DNA of 64,000 nucleotides from Linepithema humile (taxonomy: Eukaryota > Arthropoda > Insecta > Hymenoptera > Formicidae), in the NCBI RefSeq assembly GCF_040581485.1, contig NC_090133.1:8246001-8310000 (forward strand), given 5' to 3'. A program made the translations under genes and the position numbers. The notes beneath the pieces are model-generated. The model was not told the origin of the DNA. It saw nothing but the letters and a program-made list of their open reading frames with translations, and did no database searches. Positions 47,362 to 58,932 of this stretch are shown in pieces. Numbering within the stretch: the first letter of the stretch is position 1; every line of letters starts with the position of its first letter.

Positions 47362-49724
47362 CATTACAATGTATCCGTTACATAAATAAATTGTGTTTTG
47401 CAAAATAATGTACAAAAAATTAATGAAGCTCATAATTAATAATATGATTTATAACAATGACTATATCGATAAAATATGAGCATTTTTTTTATTTCTTGAT
47501 ATATGAAATATATAAAATATAATAATGCAACTGATACATTTATTGCAGAAATATAAATACTTGGGTGCTTATTTCTACATCTCATATGTATTTTAGATAC
47601 ACTACCATTGTTATCGTCATTTCTTTCATTCTCATAGCGCAATATACCCCAAATTATTGGTTTGATTTACATATTCTAACATTCTATTGCTAATTACTTC
47701 ATGATTACAGTTTTCAACGTTTTATATTAAAACTTTTTAGTATTTATATTAAAATAGGCAAATATTTTTAATATTTTAAATTTGCTACAATTTACTGTCT
47801 TTTTATTTTTGTTAGAAAAAAGCATTTTTCCGTTTCACTAACATAGAAAATATTAAGATAAATAAAAAAATAAGTAACAAACATAAATTTTTATAATAAA
47901 ATACGTTGACCGCAAAAATCAGCCGAAAAGTTTAATTAATTCCGATCACTCTTTTTAAGCAGGAATAAATCGCTATAATTCTGCTTACCCAACTTGATAA
48001 TTAAACGTATCTTTTTTTTTCAATTTTAGGAAGCGTAATGAATATTTGTGTAACGTAATTAAATAAAACATGGGTTTCTTATATATATATTTTTTATGTA
48101 TATATATTATAAATGTTATAATTATTATCACATGCTTTATTTATCTGTGTGAATATATAATCAATCTCGAATTATGTTTGAATAATTACATGAATCTCCA
48201 AATATGTGTTATTTCCACGTGCAAATCTATGTGTCAAAAGCTCATTTATGACGCAAACAATAATATTAAATTCGTAAAAAATTTGAGAAATTTTTAAATA
48301 CGCGTGATATTAAAATAATAAAACGATACAATTTCCTACTTGTAAAACCTTAGATACAACATTAATTTCATAGTTGAGAAATTTTTCAATAATAATATTA
48401 ATAATAATATTAATAAAACATAAAAATGATAAAATAATATAACAAAATCTGCTACATGCTTGAATTATTTTAGAGATGACATTAAATTCGTAATCGAGAA
48501 ATTTTTAAATAAGCTTAAAATGATTAAATAACACAATCTAGTACCTGCTTATAATACTTTAAGACAACATTAATCATGATGGAGGAATTTTTATATCAGC
48601 ATAACATCAAAATAATAAAAGAAATGAAACAGTATTTTACACATAATGCTTCAGAATATTGTTACATTATTTATTAGAGATTCAAATATAGACGGAACAT
48701 TTGCACAGATAATATATTGTAAACATAATTTGTTGAAATATTTGACATATGTCCGGCGGTATTCATACTCTTCTCTTCTTTTCGTATTTAAAAATTTTTA
48801 TATGCTTTCTTCTACATGTTCACGAATATTAAAAAATTTAATGTGGCAATACTTATTTTCGCAAGACATACATTTGTTCGAATATTCGGTTATTTTGTAC
48901 AAAATTGTCACAATCTCTCTTTAGTTATGATCTTTAAAACATGAACGTTATGTTTGTTTCTTGCGCATATTCGAACTTTTACTTTTTACAGGATTATTCA
49001 AAATTATTTCATAAAGTCATATAAAATGTAGACGTGCGAAATTTTCTAAAGATATTAACACAAGCATTGTAAAAAGAAACTAAAAAAATATACATTTTGT
49101 ACATGGATTTGAGAAATAGTGTCTTCTTGTGCACAAGAAAACAATACATCTATGTCCAGCTGCGACATATATAATCCTCCAGTTCTTTCTTAAGACAATT
49201 GTTATAGATTTGCTAAGAGGTCTAACGTCTACTTTTTTCACGATAATACTGTACAAAAAAGTAATATTGTTATGTTGCATTGCAAAATATATAATCAATA
49301 GTTTCTTTCTTCAAATACTGAGTGACGTAGACAGATCCGTTTTAAGCTGCAGAATACGATTCGATAAAATTACAGAAACATTTCTAACATATATTTCGAA
49401 TAAGTACTAATTATTTGAGTTTTGTTTGTCTTTTTATATATGTACTGAGTACGTCACTCGAAGATTCGTCATTAGAGAAAAAATTTGTTGTATTCATGAA
49501 ATCGGTTTAGTTTTTATAAATGTAAGTAGTAACACAGTATTTGATTTTAAAGCATAATTTAAAGAATATTATGTTTTAAAGTAATGACTATAATTATATA
49601 CATAATATATAAATTTAAACAATTTTGTTAAATTATAAATTTATAAATATATATGTATTTAAATTTACCAATCTTATATATTTATAAACACAAAACCGAT
49701 ATGCGACAAATAAGTCAAATTATA
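47362..49724. repeat. AT-rich 3' flank of unit D
   Basis: Unit flank homologous to those of A, B and F; its right half is nearly identical to 55900-56715 of unit F. It includes the relic finger at 48798-48920 and the shared 72-codon frame at 49080-49298. Confidence 0.75.
48798..48920 (-). pseudogene. Decayed BED-like finger downstream of gene D
   Basis: Minus strand reads CMSCENKYCHIKFFNIREHV, then EESI and a stop. It is collinear with the relic at 5658-5780 and with finger 4 of the intact proteins; the second His is lost. Confidence 0.5.
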
Positions 49725-49846
49725 CGTTAATGTCTTCATATAGTTCAAATCACTCAGGTCCAAGTCAAGACTGTCGTTATCGCTGGTCATGAGATGCTAC
49801 TTGAAAACGTCGCTACCATCATTTCCATTGTCCAATGTAGATAAAT
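49725..49846 (-). other. Predicted small 3' exon of gene D
   Basis: Donor GTAAGT (minus; 49995-50000) lies 14 bases after the TGA stop. Acceptor ATACAG (minus) is at 49847-49852, giving a 154-base intron. The exon reads DNGNDGSDVFK, TAG, then HLMTSDNDSLDLDLSDLNYM in one frame. See the gene B equivalent at 6584-6707. Confidence 0.4.
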
Positions 49847-50013
49847 CTGTATAAACATTTGTAATATATTAAAGCAAATATTAATTATTTGATTTTTGTT
49901 GTTTTTATCATAGTTTGATTGAGTTCACCACTACAAGAATAAAGTTTTATGACAAATATTACTAATCAATAATAATTAATAAAATATGATTAAAACTTAC
50001 GATCGTTTTTCTT

Positions 50014-51606
50014 TCAACTTGCGTAGCTTGTCGACGGTGTAGCTTGGTCGTGTACTGTTCTTTGTACCAAATCTATTTGACGTATTTTTTCCCGTTCCTC
50101 TGGATGTACAGATGTTATGTGGTTTTCTAAATTTTCCGGGGCCCATTCAATGTTTACTTCATTTTTACATAAGGTACAACTTGCAACTTTTACATTCTGT
50201 TTCACGTATTTAAGTGCCCAATGAGAAACGAATTTCAGCTTATGTGAAAAATGATTTGTGTGAGGTAGTCCGTTTTTTTTTAAACATATGATGCATTCTA
50301 GATTTGTTATATCTAATTTTGAATCATTTATATACCTTATATAATTCCACTGAGATTCGTTGAAGATATCAGGTGTATTTTTTTTTTCTTCAAGCGAGTG
50401 AAGAGCACTATGCTTGTTCTTCATGTGTTCCAAAAATTGTGTATGTGTGATATATGGTATTTTGTGTTCGCAAAATTTACATTGTGCTCGAAAATTTTCA
50501 GTATTTATATAACATTTTGCCCACCATTTGTCATCCGTGTAATTTGTGTTCCATGTAATTTCGAAACTCCACAATGAGTTTTCTTTGACTATTCCATCCC
50601 ATATTTTTTTATGTACACCACTTACATGGGCTTTTAATGCATTAGTTCTCGCCATCAGGGTTACATTTTCTCCACAAATCGTACATGTCACATTATCTGT
50701 GTTTTGTCTTGCGTATTTGAAAGTCCAATTTTTATATTTACCTGGTTCTAGACCGTCTATAAAATATTTTTGTACATGATTTTCTGCTTCGTCATATGGT
50801 ATCGTTTTAACACATTCCATACATTGTACTTTATCTGTTGAATTTGATTCCGTAAACCTTAAATATTGCCAGGTTACGCTACCTGCCTTCATTTTAGTGA
50901 CTTCAGCGTCGTGAATTACTTTATGTTCCTTCTTCATATGATTCTGAATGGGGTCACTCTTGACATATGCAAGTTCTGTGTTGCAAAATTTACATTCTGT
51001 TATAAAATCCACAGGCTTACTAAAACATTTATTCAACCAATAGTTGTTTTCAATTTGAAATTCCCAAGATTGTTTATATCGTTCCTCTATTAAGTGGCTC
51101 TTTTCTTCATGTTCTTTTGAGATGTGCCGTTTCATTTTACTAATGTTTACAACAAATTCTCTTTTTGTACCATTTGTACAAAGCTTACATGTAGCAGAAA
51201 AATCTGTACTTCGTTTCAAATATTTCCAACCCCATTTTTCGTTTTTATGGTATCCTAGATTTCGTTCTAGTTTTGAATGCTTTTTTACGTGTTCCGATAA
51301 GTTTTCATTTTGTGAAAATTGAATTGGGGTATCACATACATCACATATAATACATGCTTTGTTTTTTTCTGTTGTTAGTCTAAAATATTTCCAGTCTTTG
51401 TTATTTATTTCACTCTCTTCATGATTATAAAAATCTAAATGCGCTTCACGTATGTGCTTTTTAAATTCCTCATATTTTTTAAACTCCACGTATTTTAAAA
51501 TTTCTTTGCATGATGGTTCTAGACACTGTACTCGAAAATTGGCCGTTTTAGTAAAAAATTTCTCTACCCAGGGGTGCCTTTGTTGAATTCGCTCTTCAAA
51601 ACTCAT
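50014..51606 (-). CDS. Nine-finger BED-like zinc-finger protein (copy D, 530 aa)
   Basis: Single frame with nine finger repeats. Ligands: finger 1 C28/C33/H51/H56; 2 C85/C88/H106/H110; 3 C140/C143/H161/H166; 4 C205/C208/H223/H228; 5 C262/C265/H277 with the second His replaced (sequence HVQKYF); 6 C308/C311/H327/H332; 7 C376/C379/H394/H399; 8 C438/C441 with H449/H452/H455; 9 C477/C480/H496/H501. The Ser/Thr tail is the same as in B and F. The N-terminal half pairs with pseudogene A (both TKTANFRVQC), whereas the last finger is close to B and F. The start lies 35 bases after the initiator. Probably a nuclear DNA-binding protein; target unknown; no catalytic domain. Confidence 0.8.
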   Translation of the reverse strand: MSFEERIQQRHPWVEKFFTKTANFRVQCLEPSCKEILKYVEFKKYEEFKKHIREAHLDFYNHEESEINNKDWKYFRLTTEKNKACIICDVCDTPIQFSQNENLSEHVKKHSKLERNLGYHKNEKWGWKYLKRSTDFSATCKLCTNGTKREFVVNISKMKRHISKEHEEKSHLIEERYKQSWEFQIENNYWLNKCFSKPVDFITECKFCNTELAYVKSDPIQNHMKKEHKVIHDAEVTKMKAGSVTWQYLRFTESNSTDKVQCMECVKTIPYDEAENHVQKYFIDGLEPGKYKNWTFKYARQNTDNVTCTICGENVTLMARTNALKAHVSGVHKKIWDGIVKENSLWSFEITWNTNYTDDKWWAKCYINTENFRAQCKFCEHKIPYITHTQFLEHMKNKHSALHSLEEKKNTPDIFNESQWNYIRYINDSKLDITNLECIICLKKNGLPHTNHFSHKLKFVSHWALKYVKQNVKVASCTLCKNEVNIEWAPENLENHITSVHPEEREKIRQIDLVQRTVHDQATPSTSYAS

Positions 51607-51609
51607 TGT

Positions 51610-51643
51610 GATCTGATCTGTATGATAGAACGTATTTAACTGA
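51610..51643 (-). promoter_or_regulatory. Core promoter of gene D (Inr + DPE)
   Basis: Minus-strand TCAGTT (51638-51643, +1 at 51641) and AGATC at 51610-51614, at +28 to +32. Same arrangement as genes B and F. Confidence 0.6.
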
Positions 51644-51840
51644 ACATGATGCGAGCATTACTTCGTTGAAAAGTGTCTGATAGAGGAGATCGAGGAAAGA
51701 GACTTACAGTTTTTCTGTTTGTATGTAAATACTGACAACCTTCAAACCTACCTAAAAATTATCAAGACAAACGGTAGGATCCGATGAGAAATATGTATAG
51801 TAAACGATTTCGGGGGAGCAAGAGCGCTCTTGCGCGTGAT

Positions 51841-51915
51841 AGAGTGAGAGATGATGGGAGAGTGAGAGAGAGGGAGAGAGAGCGAGAACGATGATATGGT
51901 GGAGAGAGAAAGAGG
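51841..51915. repeat. GA-rich tract, right edge of unit D
   Basis: Imperfect GA/GGGA repeats about 235-310 bases upstream of the gene D start. Confidence 0.8.
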
Positions 51916-51928
51916 GTCAGATAGAAGC

Positions 51929-54240
51929 AATACAGCGCGTTCGTCACGCAGATAAATAATGTTTTCAGAAATAATGTACAAGAAATTATGAAGATTATGG
52001 TTAATATAATTAATACTATGATCTATATATATATATATATATATATATATGATCTATATATTATTGATTACGTCGATAAAATATGAACAATTTTCTAATT
52101 TATTTAAATATAAAATATAATATTGCAATTGAGATACATTCTCATTGCAGAAATATAAGCACTTACATGCCTATTTCTTAATCTCATTTATATTTTAGAT
52201 ACGCCACCATCATTATCATTTCTTCCATTTCTCATAACGCAATATACTCCAAATTATTGGTTTAATTTTCATATTTTAACATTTTGTTGCTATTTACTTC
52301 ATGACTACAGTTTTCAACGTCTTAGATTTAAACACTAGTATATATATTAAAATAGGCAATTATTTAATATTCCAAACTTGCTATAATTTACTGTATTTTA
52401 ATTGTTTGTGAGTAAAAAGCATTATTCCAATTCAGTAACATAGTAAATATTTAGACAAATAAAAAAGTAGGTAACAAATATATATTTTTATAATGAAATA
52501 CATTGACCGCAAAAATGGGCCGAAAAGTTCAATTAATTTACTATTATAAAGTATTAAGTACTATTATAAACATCATTGTTATAAAGCAAGAATAAATCGC
52601 TATAATTCTGCTTATTCAACTTGATAATTAAACTAATCTTTTTTTTTTTTTTTTTTCAATTTTAGGGACCGTAATGAATATTTGTGTAACGAAATTAAAT
52701 AAAACATGAGTTTATATATATATTTTTTTAATGTATATATTTTATAATATTATAATTATTATCACATGCTTTATGTATCTGTGTGAATGTAAAATCAATT
52801 TCGAATTATATTTAAATAATTACACGAATGTCCAACTATATGTTACTTTCACTTGCAAATCTTTGTGCTCAAAACTCATTTATTTTGCAAAAAATAACAT
52901 TAAATTCGTAAAAAATTTGAGAAATTTTTAAATAAGCGTAACATTAGAATAATAAAACGATACAAATGATTATTTGTAATACCTTAGATACAACATTAAT
53001 TTTATAGTTGGAAAATCTTTAAATAGGAATAACATTAAAATGATAAAATGATAAAATCTGCTACTTGCTAGAATTATTTTAGAGATAACATTAAATTCGT
53101 AATCAACAAATTTTTAAATAAGCTTAAAATGATTAAATAATACAATCTAGTATATGCTTATAATACTTTAAGACAACATTAATCATGATCGAGGAATTTT
53201 TATATCAGCATAAGCATAACATTAAAATAATAAAAGAAATGGTACAGTATTTTACACATAATGCTTCAGAATATTGTTACATTACTTATTAGAGATTCAA
53301 GTACAGACGGAACATTTGCATAGATATATTGTAAACATAATTTGTTGAAATATTTAACATATGTCCGGCAGTATTTGTACTGTTTCTTTCTCTTCGTATT
53401 TAAAAATTTTCATATGCTTTCTTCTACATGTTCACGAATATTCGTCAAAGCACTCAAGTGATTTTTAATAACATGGATAGTATGTTTGTTTCTTATGCAT
53501 TTACGAATGTATCCAAACTTTTACTTTTTACATGATTCTTTAAAATTATTTTACAATGTCATATAAAATGTGTAGACGTGCGAACTCTTCAAAGGTATTT
53601 ACACAAGCATTGTAAAAAGGAACTAAAGAAATATACATTTCGTACATGGATTTCGAAAAATACTATCTTCTTATGCACAAAAAAACAATCTTCTATGTCC
53701 AGCTGCGACATATATAATCTTGCAGTTCTTAAGATAGTTGTTACAGATTTGCTAAAAGTTCTAACGTCTACTTTTTTCACGATAATACTGTACAAAAAAG
53801 TAATTATGTTATGTTGGATTGCAAAATATATAATCAATAGATTCCTTCTTCAAATATTGAATAACGTAGACATATCTGTTTTAAGCTGTAGAATGCGATT
53901 TGATAAAATTTACATAAACATTTGTAGCATATATTTCGGACAAGTACTATCTGAGTTTTTTATATATGTGCTGAGTACGTGACTTGAAGATTCGTCATTA
54001 GAGAAAAAATTTGTTATATTCAAGAAATCGGGTTAGTTTTTATAAATGTAGTAACACAGTATTTGATTTTAAAACATAATTTGAAGAATATTACATTTTA
54101 AAGTAATGTCTATAATTATGTATATGATTTAAAAAATTTTAACAATTTTGTTAAGTTATAAATTTATAAATATGTATGTATTTAAATTTACCAATGTTAT
54201 ACATTTATAAACACGAAACCGATATGCGACAAATAAGTCA
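51929..54240. repeat. Unit E: AT-rich flank without a zinc-finger gene
   Basis: Homologous to the other unit flanks up to 'gacaaataagtca' at 54240, where homology stops abruptly. The rest of the flank, the 3' exon, the reading frame and the promoter (about 2 kb in other units) are missing. A (TA)n run lies at 52023-52050. A variant of the shared frame is at 53589-53837. Confidence 0.75.
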
Positions 54241-54365
54241 TTTATAAATTATAGACCAAAGAGCGTGCCGCGTGCGATAGAGAGAGAGAAAGAGAGTTGT
54301 CGAGCGGGAGAGAGGGAGTGAGAGCGAGAACTATGATATGATTGTGAGAGAAAGAGGGGCAGACA
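54241..54365. repeat. Deletion junction and GA-rich tract of unit E
   Basis: About 25 bases of filler follow the break at 54240, then GA-rich sequence resumes and is followed by 'gcagataaataatg' as in other units. Unit E therefore has both ends but no gene. Confidence 0.7.
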
Positions 54366-56706
54366 GAAGCATTACAGCGCGTTCGTTACGCAGATAAATA
54401 ATGTTTTCAGAAATAATGTACAAGAAATTAATGGAGATTATAGTTAATATAATTAATACTATGATCTATATGGCTACACCGGTGAAATATGAGCATTTTT
54501 CTAATTTATTTAAATATAAACCTTAGTATTGCAATTGAGATGCTTTCTCATATCAGAAATATAAGTACTTACATTCTTATTTCTTCATATCATTTATATT
54601 TTAGATACACCATCGTTATCGTCATTTCTTTCATTCTCCATCGCAATATACACCAAATTATTGATTTGATTTTCATATTCTTACATTCAGTTGCTAATTA
54701 TATCATGACTACAGTTTTCAACGTCTTAGATTTAAACACTTTAGTATTTATTATAAAATAAAACGAATAAATAATATTTCAAATTTGCTACAATTTACTA
54801 TCTTTTTATTGTCTGTGGATGTAAAACAGTTTTTCGTCTCAATAAGATAGAAAATATTTAGTTAAATAAAAAAGTAACAAATATAAATTTTTATAATGAA
54901 ATGTATTGACCGCAAAAATTGGTCGAAAAGTTTAATTAGTTCCGAACACTGTTATGAAGCAAGAATAAATCGCTTTAATACTGCTTATTCAAATTTGATC
55001 AAAATTTAACGTTTTTTTTTCTTTCAATACTTGGGAGCGTAATGAATATTTGTATAACATAATTAAATAAAACATGATTTTTCTATATATATATATATAT
55101 TTTTTTTTTTTATGTATATGTATTTAAATGTAACAATTTTTATCACATGCTATACGTATCTGCGTGAATATATAATCAATCTCGAATTATATTTAAATAA
55201 TTACAAGAATCTCCCAATATGTGTTATTTCCACGTACAAATCTATGTGCCAAAAGTTCATTTATCACGCAAACAGTAACATTAAATTCGCAAAAAATTTG
55301 AAAAATTTTTAATTACGCGTGACATTAAAATAATAAAACGATACAATTTCCTACTTGTAATACCTTAGGTACAACATTAATTTCGTGGTTGAGAAAATTT
55401 TAAATAATAATAACATTAAAATGATAAAATGATAAAATTTGCTACGTGCTATAATTATTTTAGAGATGACATTAAATTCGTAATCGAGATCTTTTTAAAT
55501 AAGCTTAAAATGATAAAATAATACAATCTAGTGCATGTTTATAATACTTTAAGACAACATTAATCATAATGCAGAAATTTTCATTTCAGCATAAGCATAA
55601 CATTAATGTAATAAAAGAAATACAGTATCTTACACATAAAGCTTCGGAATATTATTACATAATTTATTAGAGATTCAAATATAGACGGAACATTTGCACA
55701 AATAATATATTATAAACATAATTTGTTGAAATATTTGACATATGTATGTCCGGCGGTATTCTTTTTTACTGTTCTCTTCTTTTCGTATTTAAAGTTTTTT
55801 TATATGTTTTTTTCTACATGTTTACGAATTTTTAAAAATTTTGTATGACTACTTATTTTTGCAAGACATACATTTGTTCGAATTTTTGTACAAAATTGTC
55901 ACAGCAGCTCTTTAGTTATGATCTTTAAAACATGGACATTATGTTTGTTTCTTGCGCATATTCGAACTTTTACTTTTTACAGGATTATTCAAAATTATTT
56001 CATAAAGTCATATAAAACGTAGACGTGCGAACTTCTCTAAAGATATTAACACAAGCATTGTAAAAAGGAACTAAAAGAATATACATTTCGTACATGGATT
56101 TGAGAAATAGTGTCTTCTTGTGCACAAGAAAACAATACATCTATGTCCAACTGCGACATATATAATCCTCCAGTTCTTTCTTAAGACAATTGTTATAGAT
56201 TTGCTAAGAGGTCTAATGTCTACTTTTTTCACGATAATACTGTACAAAAAAGTAATATTGTTATGTTGCATTGCAAAATATATAATCAATAGTTTCTTTC
56301 TTCAAATACTGAGTGACGTAGACAGATCCGTTTTAAGCTGCAGAATACGATTCGATAAAATTACAGAAACATTTCTAACATATATTTCGTATAAGTACTA
56401 ATTGTTTGAGTTTTGTTTGTCTTTTTATATATGTACTGAGTACGTCACTCGAAGATTCGTCATTAGAGAAAAAATTTGTTGTATTCATGAAATCGGTTTA
56501 GTTTTTATAAATGTCAGTAGTAACACAGTATTTGATTTTAAAGCATAATTTAAAGAATATTATGTTTTAAAGTAATGACTATAATTATATATATAATATA
56601 TAAATTTAAACAATTTTGTTCAATTATAAATTTATAAATATATATGTATTTAAATTTACCAATCTTATATATTTATAAACACAAAACCGATATGCGACAA
56701 ATAAGT
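54366..56706. repeat. AT-rich 3' flank of unit F
   Basis: Unit flank; its left part is closest to unit A and its right part is nearly identical to unit D, so it is mosaic. Shared 72-codon frame at 56071-56289. The relic finger near 55795-55920 is more decayed than in B and D. Confidence 0.75.
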
Positions 56707-56837
56707 CAAATTATACGTTAATGTCTTCATGTAGTTCAAATCACTCAGGTCCAAGTCAAGACTGTCGTTATCGCTGGTCATGAGATGCTACTTGAAAACG
56801 TCGCTACCATCATTTCCATTGTCCAATGTAGATAAAT
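56707..56837 (-). other. Predicted small 3' exon of gene F
   Basis: Donor GTAAGT (minus) at 56986-56991 and acceptor ATACAG at 56838-56843 give a 154-base intron. Sequence and frame are as described for genes B and D. Confidence 0.4.
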
Positions 56838-57004
56838 CTGTATAAACATTTGTAATATATTAAAGCAAATATTAATTATTTGATTTTTGTTGTTTTTATC
56901 ATAGTTTGATTGAGTACACCACTACAAGAATAAAGTTTTATGACAAATATTACTAATCAATAATAATTAATAAAATATGAGTAAAACTTACGATCGTTTT
57001 TCTT

Positions 57005-58612
57005 TCAACTTGCGTAGCTTGTCGACGGTGTAGCTTGGTCGTGTACTGTTCCTTGTACCAAATCTATTTGACGTATTTGTTTCCGTTTCTCTGGATGTAC
57101 AGATGTCATGTGGTTTTCTAAATTTTCCGGGGCCCATTTAAAGTTTACTTCATCTTTACATAGAACACAACTTGCAACTTGTCCATTCTGTATCGCGTAT
57201 TTAAGTGCCCAATGAGAATCGAATAGCAGCTCATGTGGATCATGATTTGTGATTACATGACTTGTGTGATTATGATTAAGTAGTTTGTTGTTACATATCA
57301 TGCATCCTATGTTTGATTTTTTTAATGTTGTATCATGTAAATATATTTTATAATCCCACTGAGCTTTCGAAATATTCAGATTTGTTGCAAAATTTGTTTC
57401 TTTTGCATCTTCAAGATTTTTAACAACAGAATGATTATCTTGGATGTGTTTCTTAAATTGTTCATGCTTGATATATGGTATTTTGTATTTGCAAAGTTTA
57501 CATTCTGCTCGAAAATTTACAACATTTATATAATATTTTTCCAACCACTTCCATTGTTCACTTATAAGTTGAATCCATAATAAGTTTTCTTTGGCTATTG
57601 TCATCAAAACTTCATTATGACAATCATGTATATGCCTTTTTAACTGAGTAGTTCTCGCCGAAAGGGTTAATGTTTTTTCACAAATCTTACATGTCACACT
57701 ATCTGCGTTTTGTCTTGCGTATTTACAAGTCCAATGTGTTCTTGTACCTAGTTCTACACCGTCTGTAAAATGATGCTGTACATGAATTTTTGCTTCGTCA
57801 CTTCGTATAAGTTGAAAACATTTCATACATTGTATTCCTGATAATAATGCATCCGTAAACCTTAAATGTTGCCAGTATATGTTGCGTGCCTCATGTTTAG
57901 GTCTCTCCTCTTCGGCAATTAATGGATGTTCTGTGTTCATATGATTTTCAATGCTTCCAGCGTGGACATATGTTTTTTTTTCCCCGCAAATTTTACATTG
58001 TACTAGAAAATTTATAGGCCTTTTATAACATTTATTCAACCAATAGTGGTTTTCAATTTGAAATTCCCAAGTATTTTTATATTGTAAATTTATTAAGTGG
58101 CTCTTTTCTTTATGATGTTCTAAGATGTGTTTTTTCATTCTCTTAAGATTTGTAACCAATTCATCTGTTTTTAGTTTATGTGTACAAAACTTACATTTAG
58201 CAGAATAATCTTCAGTTTGTTCCAAGTATTTCCAATACCAAGCTTCATGTTTATTTCGTCCTAAATTTTGTTCTAGTTTTGAATGATTTTTTAGGTGTTC
58301 CGATAAGTTTTCATTTTGTGAAAATTTCTTTCCGGCAATATCACATAAAATACATGCTTTCTTTTTGTCTATTGTTAGCCTAAAATATTTCCAGTCTTTG
58401 TTTTTCGCCATTCTCTCTTCATACATATACCAATCTGGATGCGTGTCACGTATGTGGTTCTTAAATTTAGCATTTTTAAGCTCCACGTATTTAAATCTTC
58501 CTTTGCTTGATTGGCAAGATAAATTTCGACACTGTACATGAAAATCGTCAGTTTCAATAAAACATTCCTCTACCCAGGGGTAGCAATTTTGAATTCGCTC
58601 TCCAGAATTCAT
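57005..58612 (-). CDS. Nine-finger BED-like zinc-finger protein (copy F, 535 aa)
   Basis: Single frame, nine finger repeats, all with plausible ligand sets: finger 1 C28/C33/H53/H58; 2 C87/C90/H106/H110; 3 C140/C143/H162/H166; 4 C206/C209/H224/H229; 5 C262/C265/H277/H280; 6 C308/C311/H327/H332; 7 C371/C374/H389/H394; 8 C437/C440/H452/H457; 9 C482/C485/H501/H506. It pairs with copy B along most of its length (fingers 1-7 and the last 80 residues), but its finger 8 region is quite different and, unlike that of B, has a full H-x4-H. This is the least degenerate finger set of the three. The ATG is 35 bases from the initiator. A shorter overlapping minus-strand frame at 58375-58557 is a shadow. 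Confidence 0.8.
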   Translation of the reverse strand: MNSGERIQNCYPWVEECFIETDDFHVQCRNLSCQSSKGRFKYVELKNAKFKNHIRDTHPDWYMYEERMAKNKDWKYFRLTIDKKKACILCDIAGKKFSQNENLSEHLKNHSKLEQNLGRNKHEAWYWKYLEQTEDYSAKCKFCTHKLKTDELVTNLKRMKKHILEHHKEKSHLINLQYKNTWEFQIENHYWLNKCYKRPINFLVQCKICGEKKTYVHAGSIENHMNTEHPLIAEEERPKHEARNIYWQHLRFTDALLSGIQCMKCFQLIRSDEAKIHVQHHFTDGVELGTRTHWTCKYARQNADSVTCKICEKTLTLSARTTQLKRHIHDCHNEVLMTIAKENLLWIQLISEQWKWLEKYYINVVNFRAECKLCKYKIPYIKHEQFKKHIQDNHSVVKNLEDAKETNFATNLNISKAQWDYKIYLHDTTLKKSNIGCMICNNKLLNHNHTSHVITNHDPHELLFDSHWALKYAIQNGQVASCVLCKDEVNFKWAPENLENHMTSVHPEKRKQIRQIDLVQGTVHDQATPSTSYAS

Positions 58613-58615
58613 TGT

Positions 58616-58649
58616 GATCTGATCTGTATGATAGAACGTATTTAACTGA
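58616..58649 (-). promoter_or_regulatory. Core promoter of gene F (Inr + DPE)
   Basis: Minus-strand TCAGTT (58644-58649, +1 at 58647) and AGATC at 58616-58620, at +28 to +32. Confidence 0.6.
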
Positions 58650-58832
58650 ACACGATGCGAGCATTACTTCGTTGAAAAGTGTCTAATAGATGAGATCGAA
58701 GAAAAAGACGTACCGTTTTTCTGTTTGTATGTAAATACTGACAGCCTTCAAACCTACCTAACAGTTATCAAGACAAGCGGTAAGATCCGATGCGAAATAT
58801 GTATAGTAAACGATTTTAAGAGCGCGCTTGCG

Positions 58833-58835
<3 letters not shown>

Positions 58836-58867
<32 letters not shown>

Positions 58868-58932
58868 TCAAAAGGGAGGGAGGGAGAGAGTGCGAGAACA
58901 ATGATATGGTGGAGAGTGAAAGAGGGGCAGAG
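58836..58932. repeat. GA-rich tract, right edge of unit F
   Basis: Pure (GA)n for about 29 bases, then GGGA/GAGT-type repeats. Same position as in the other units. Confidence 0.8.
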
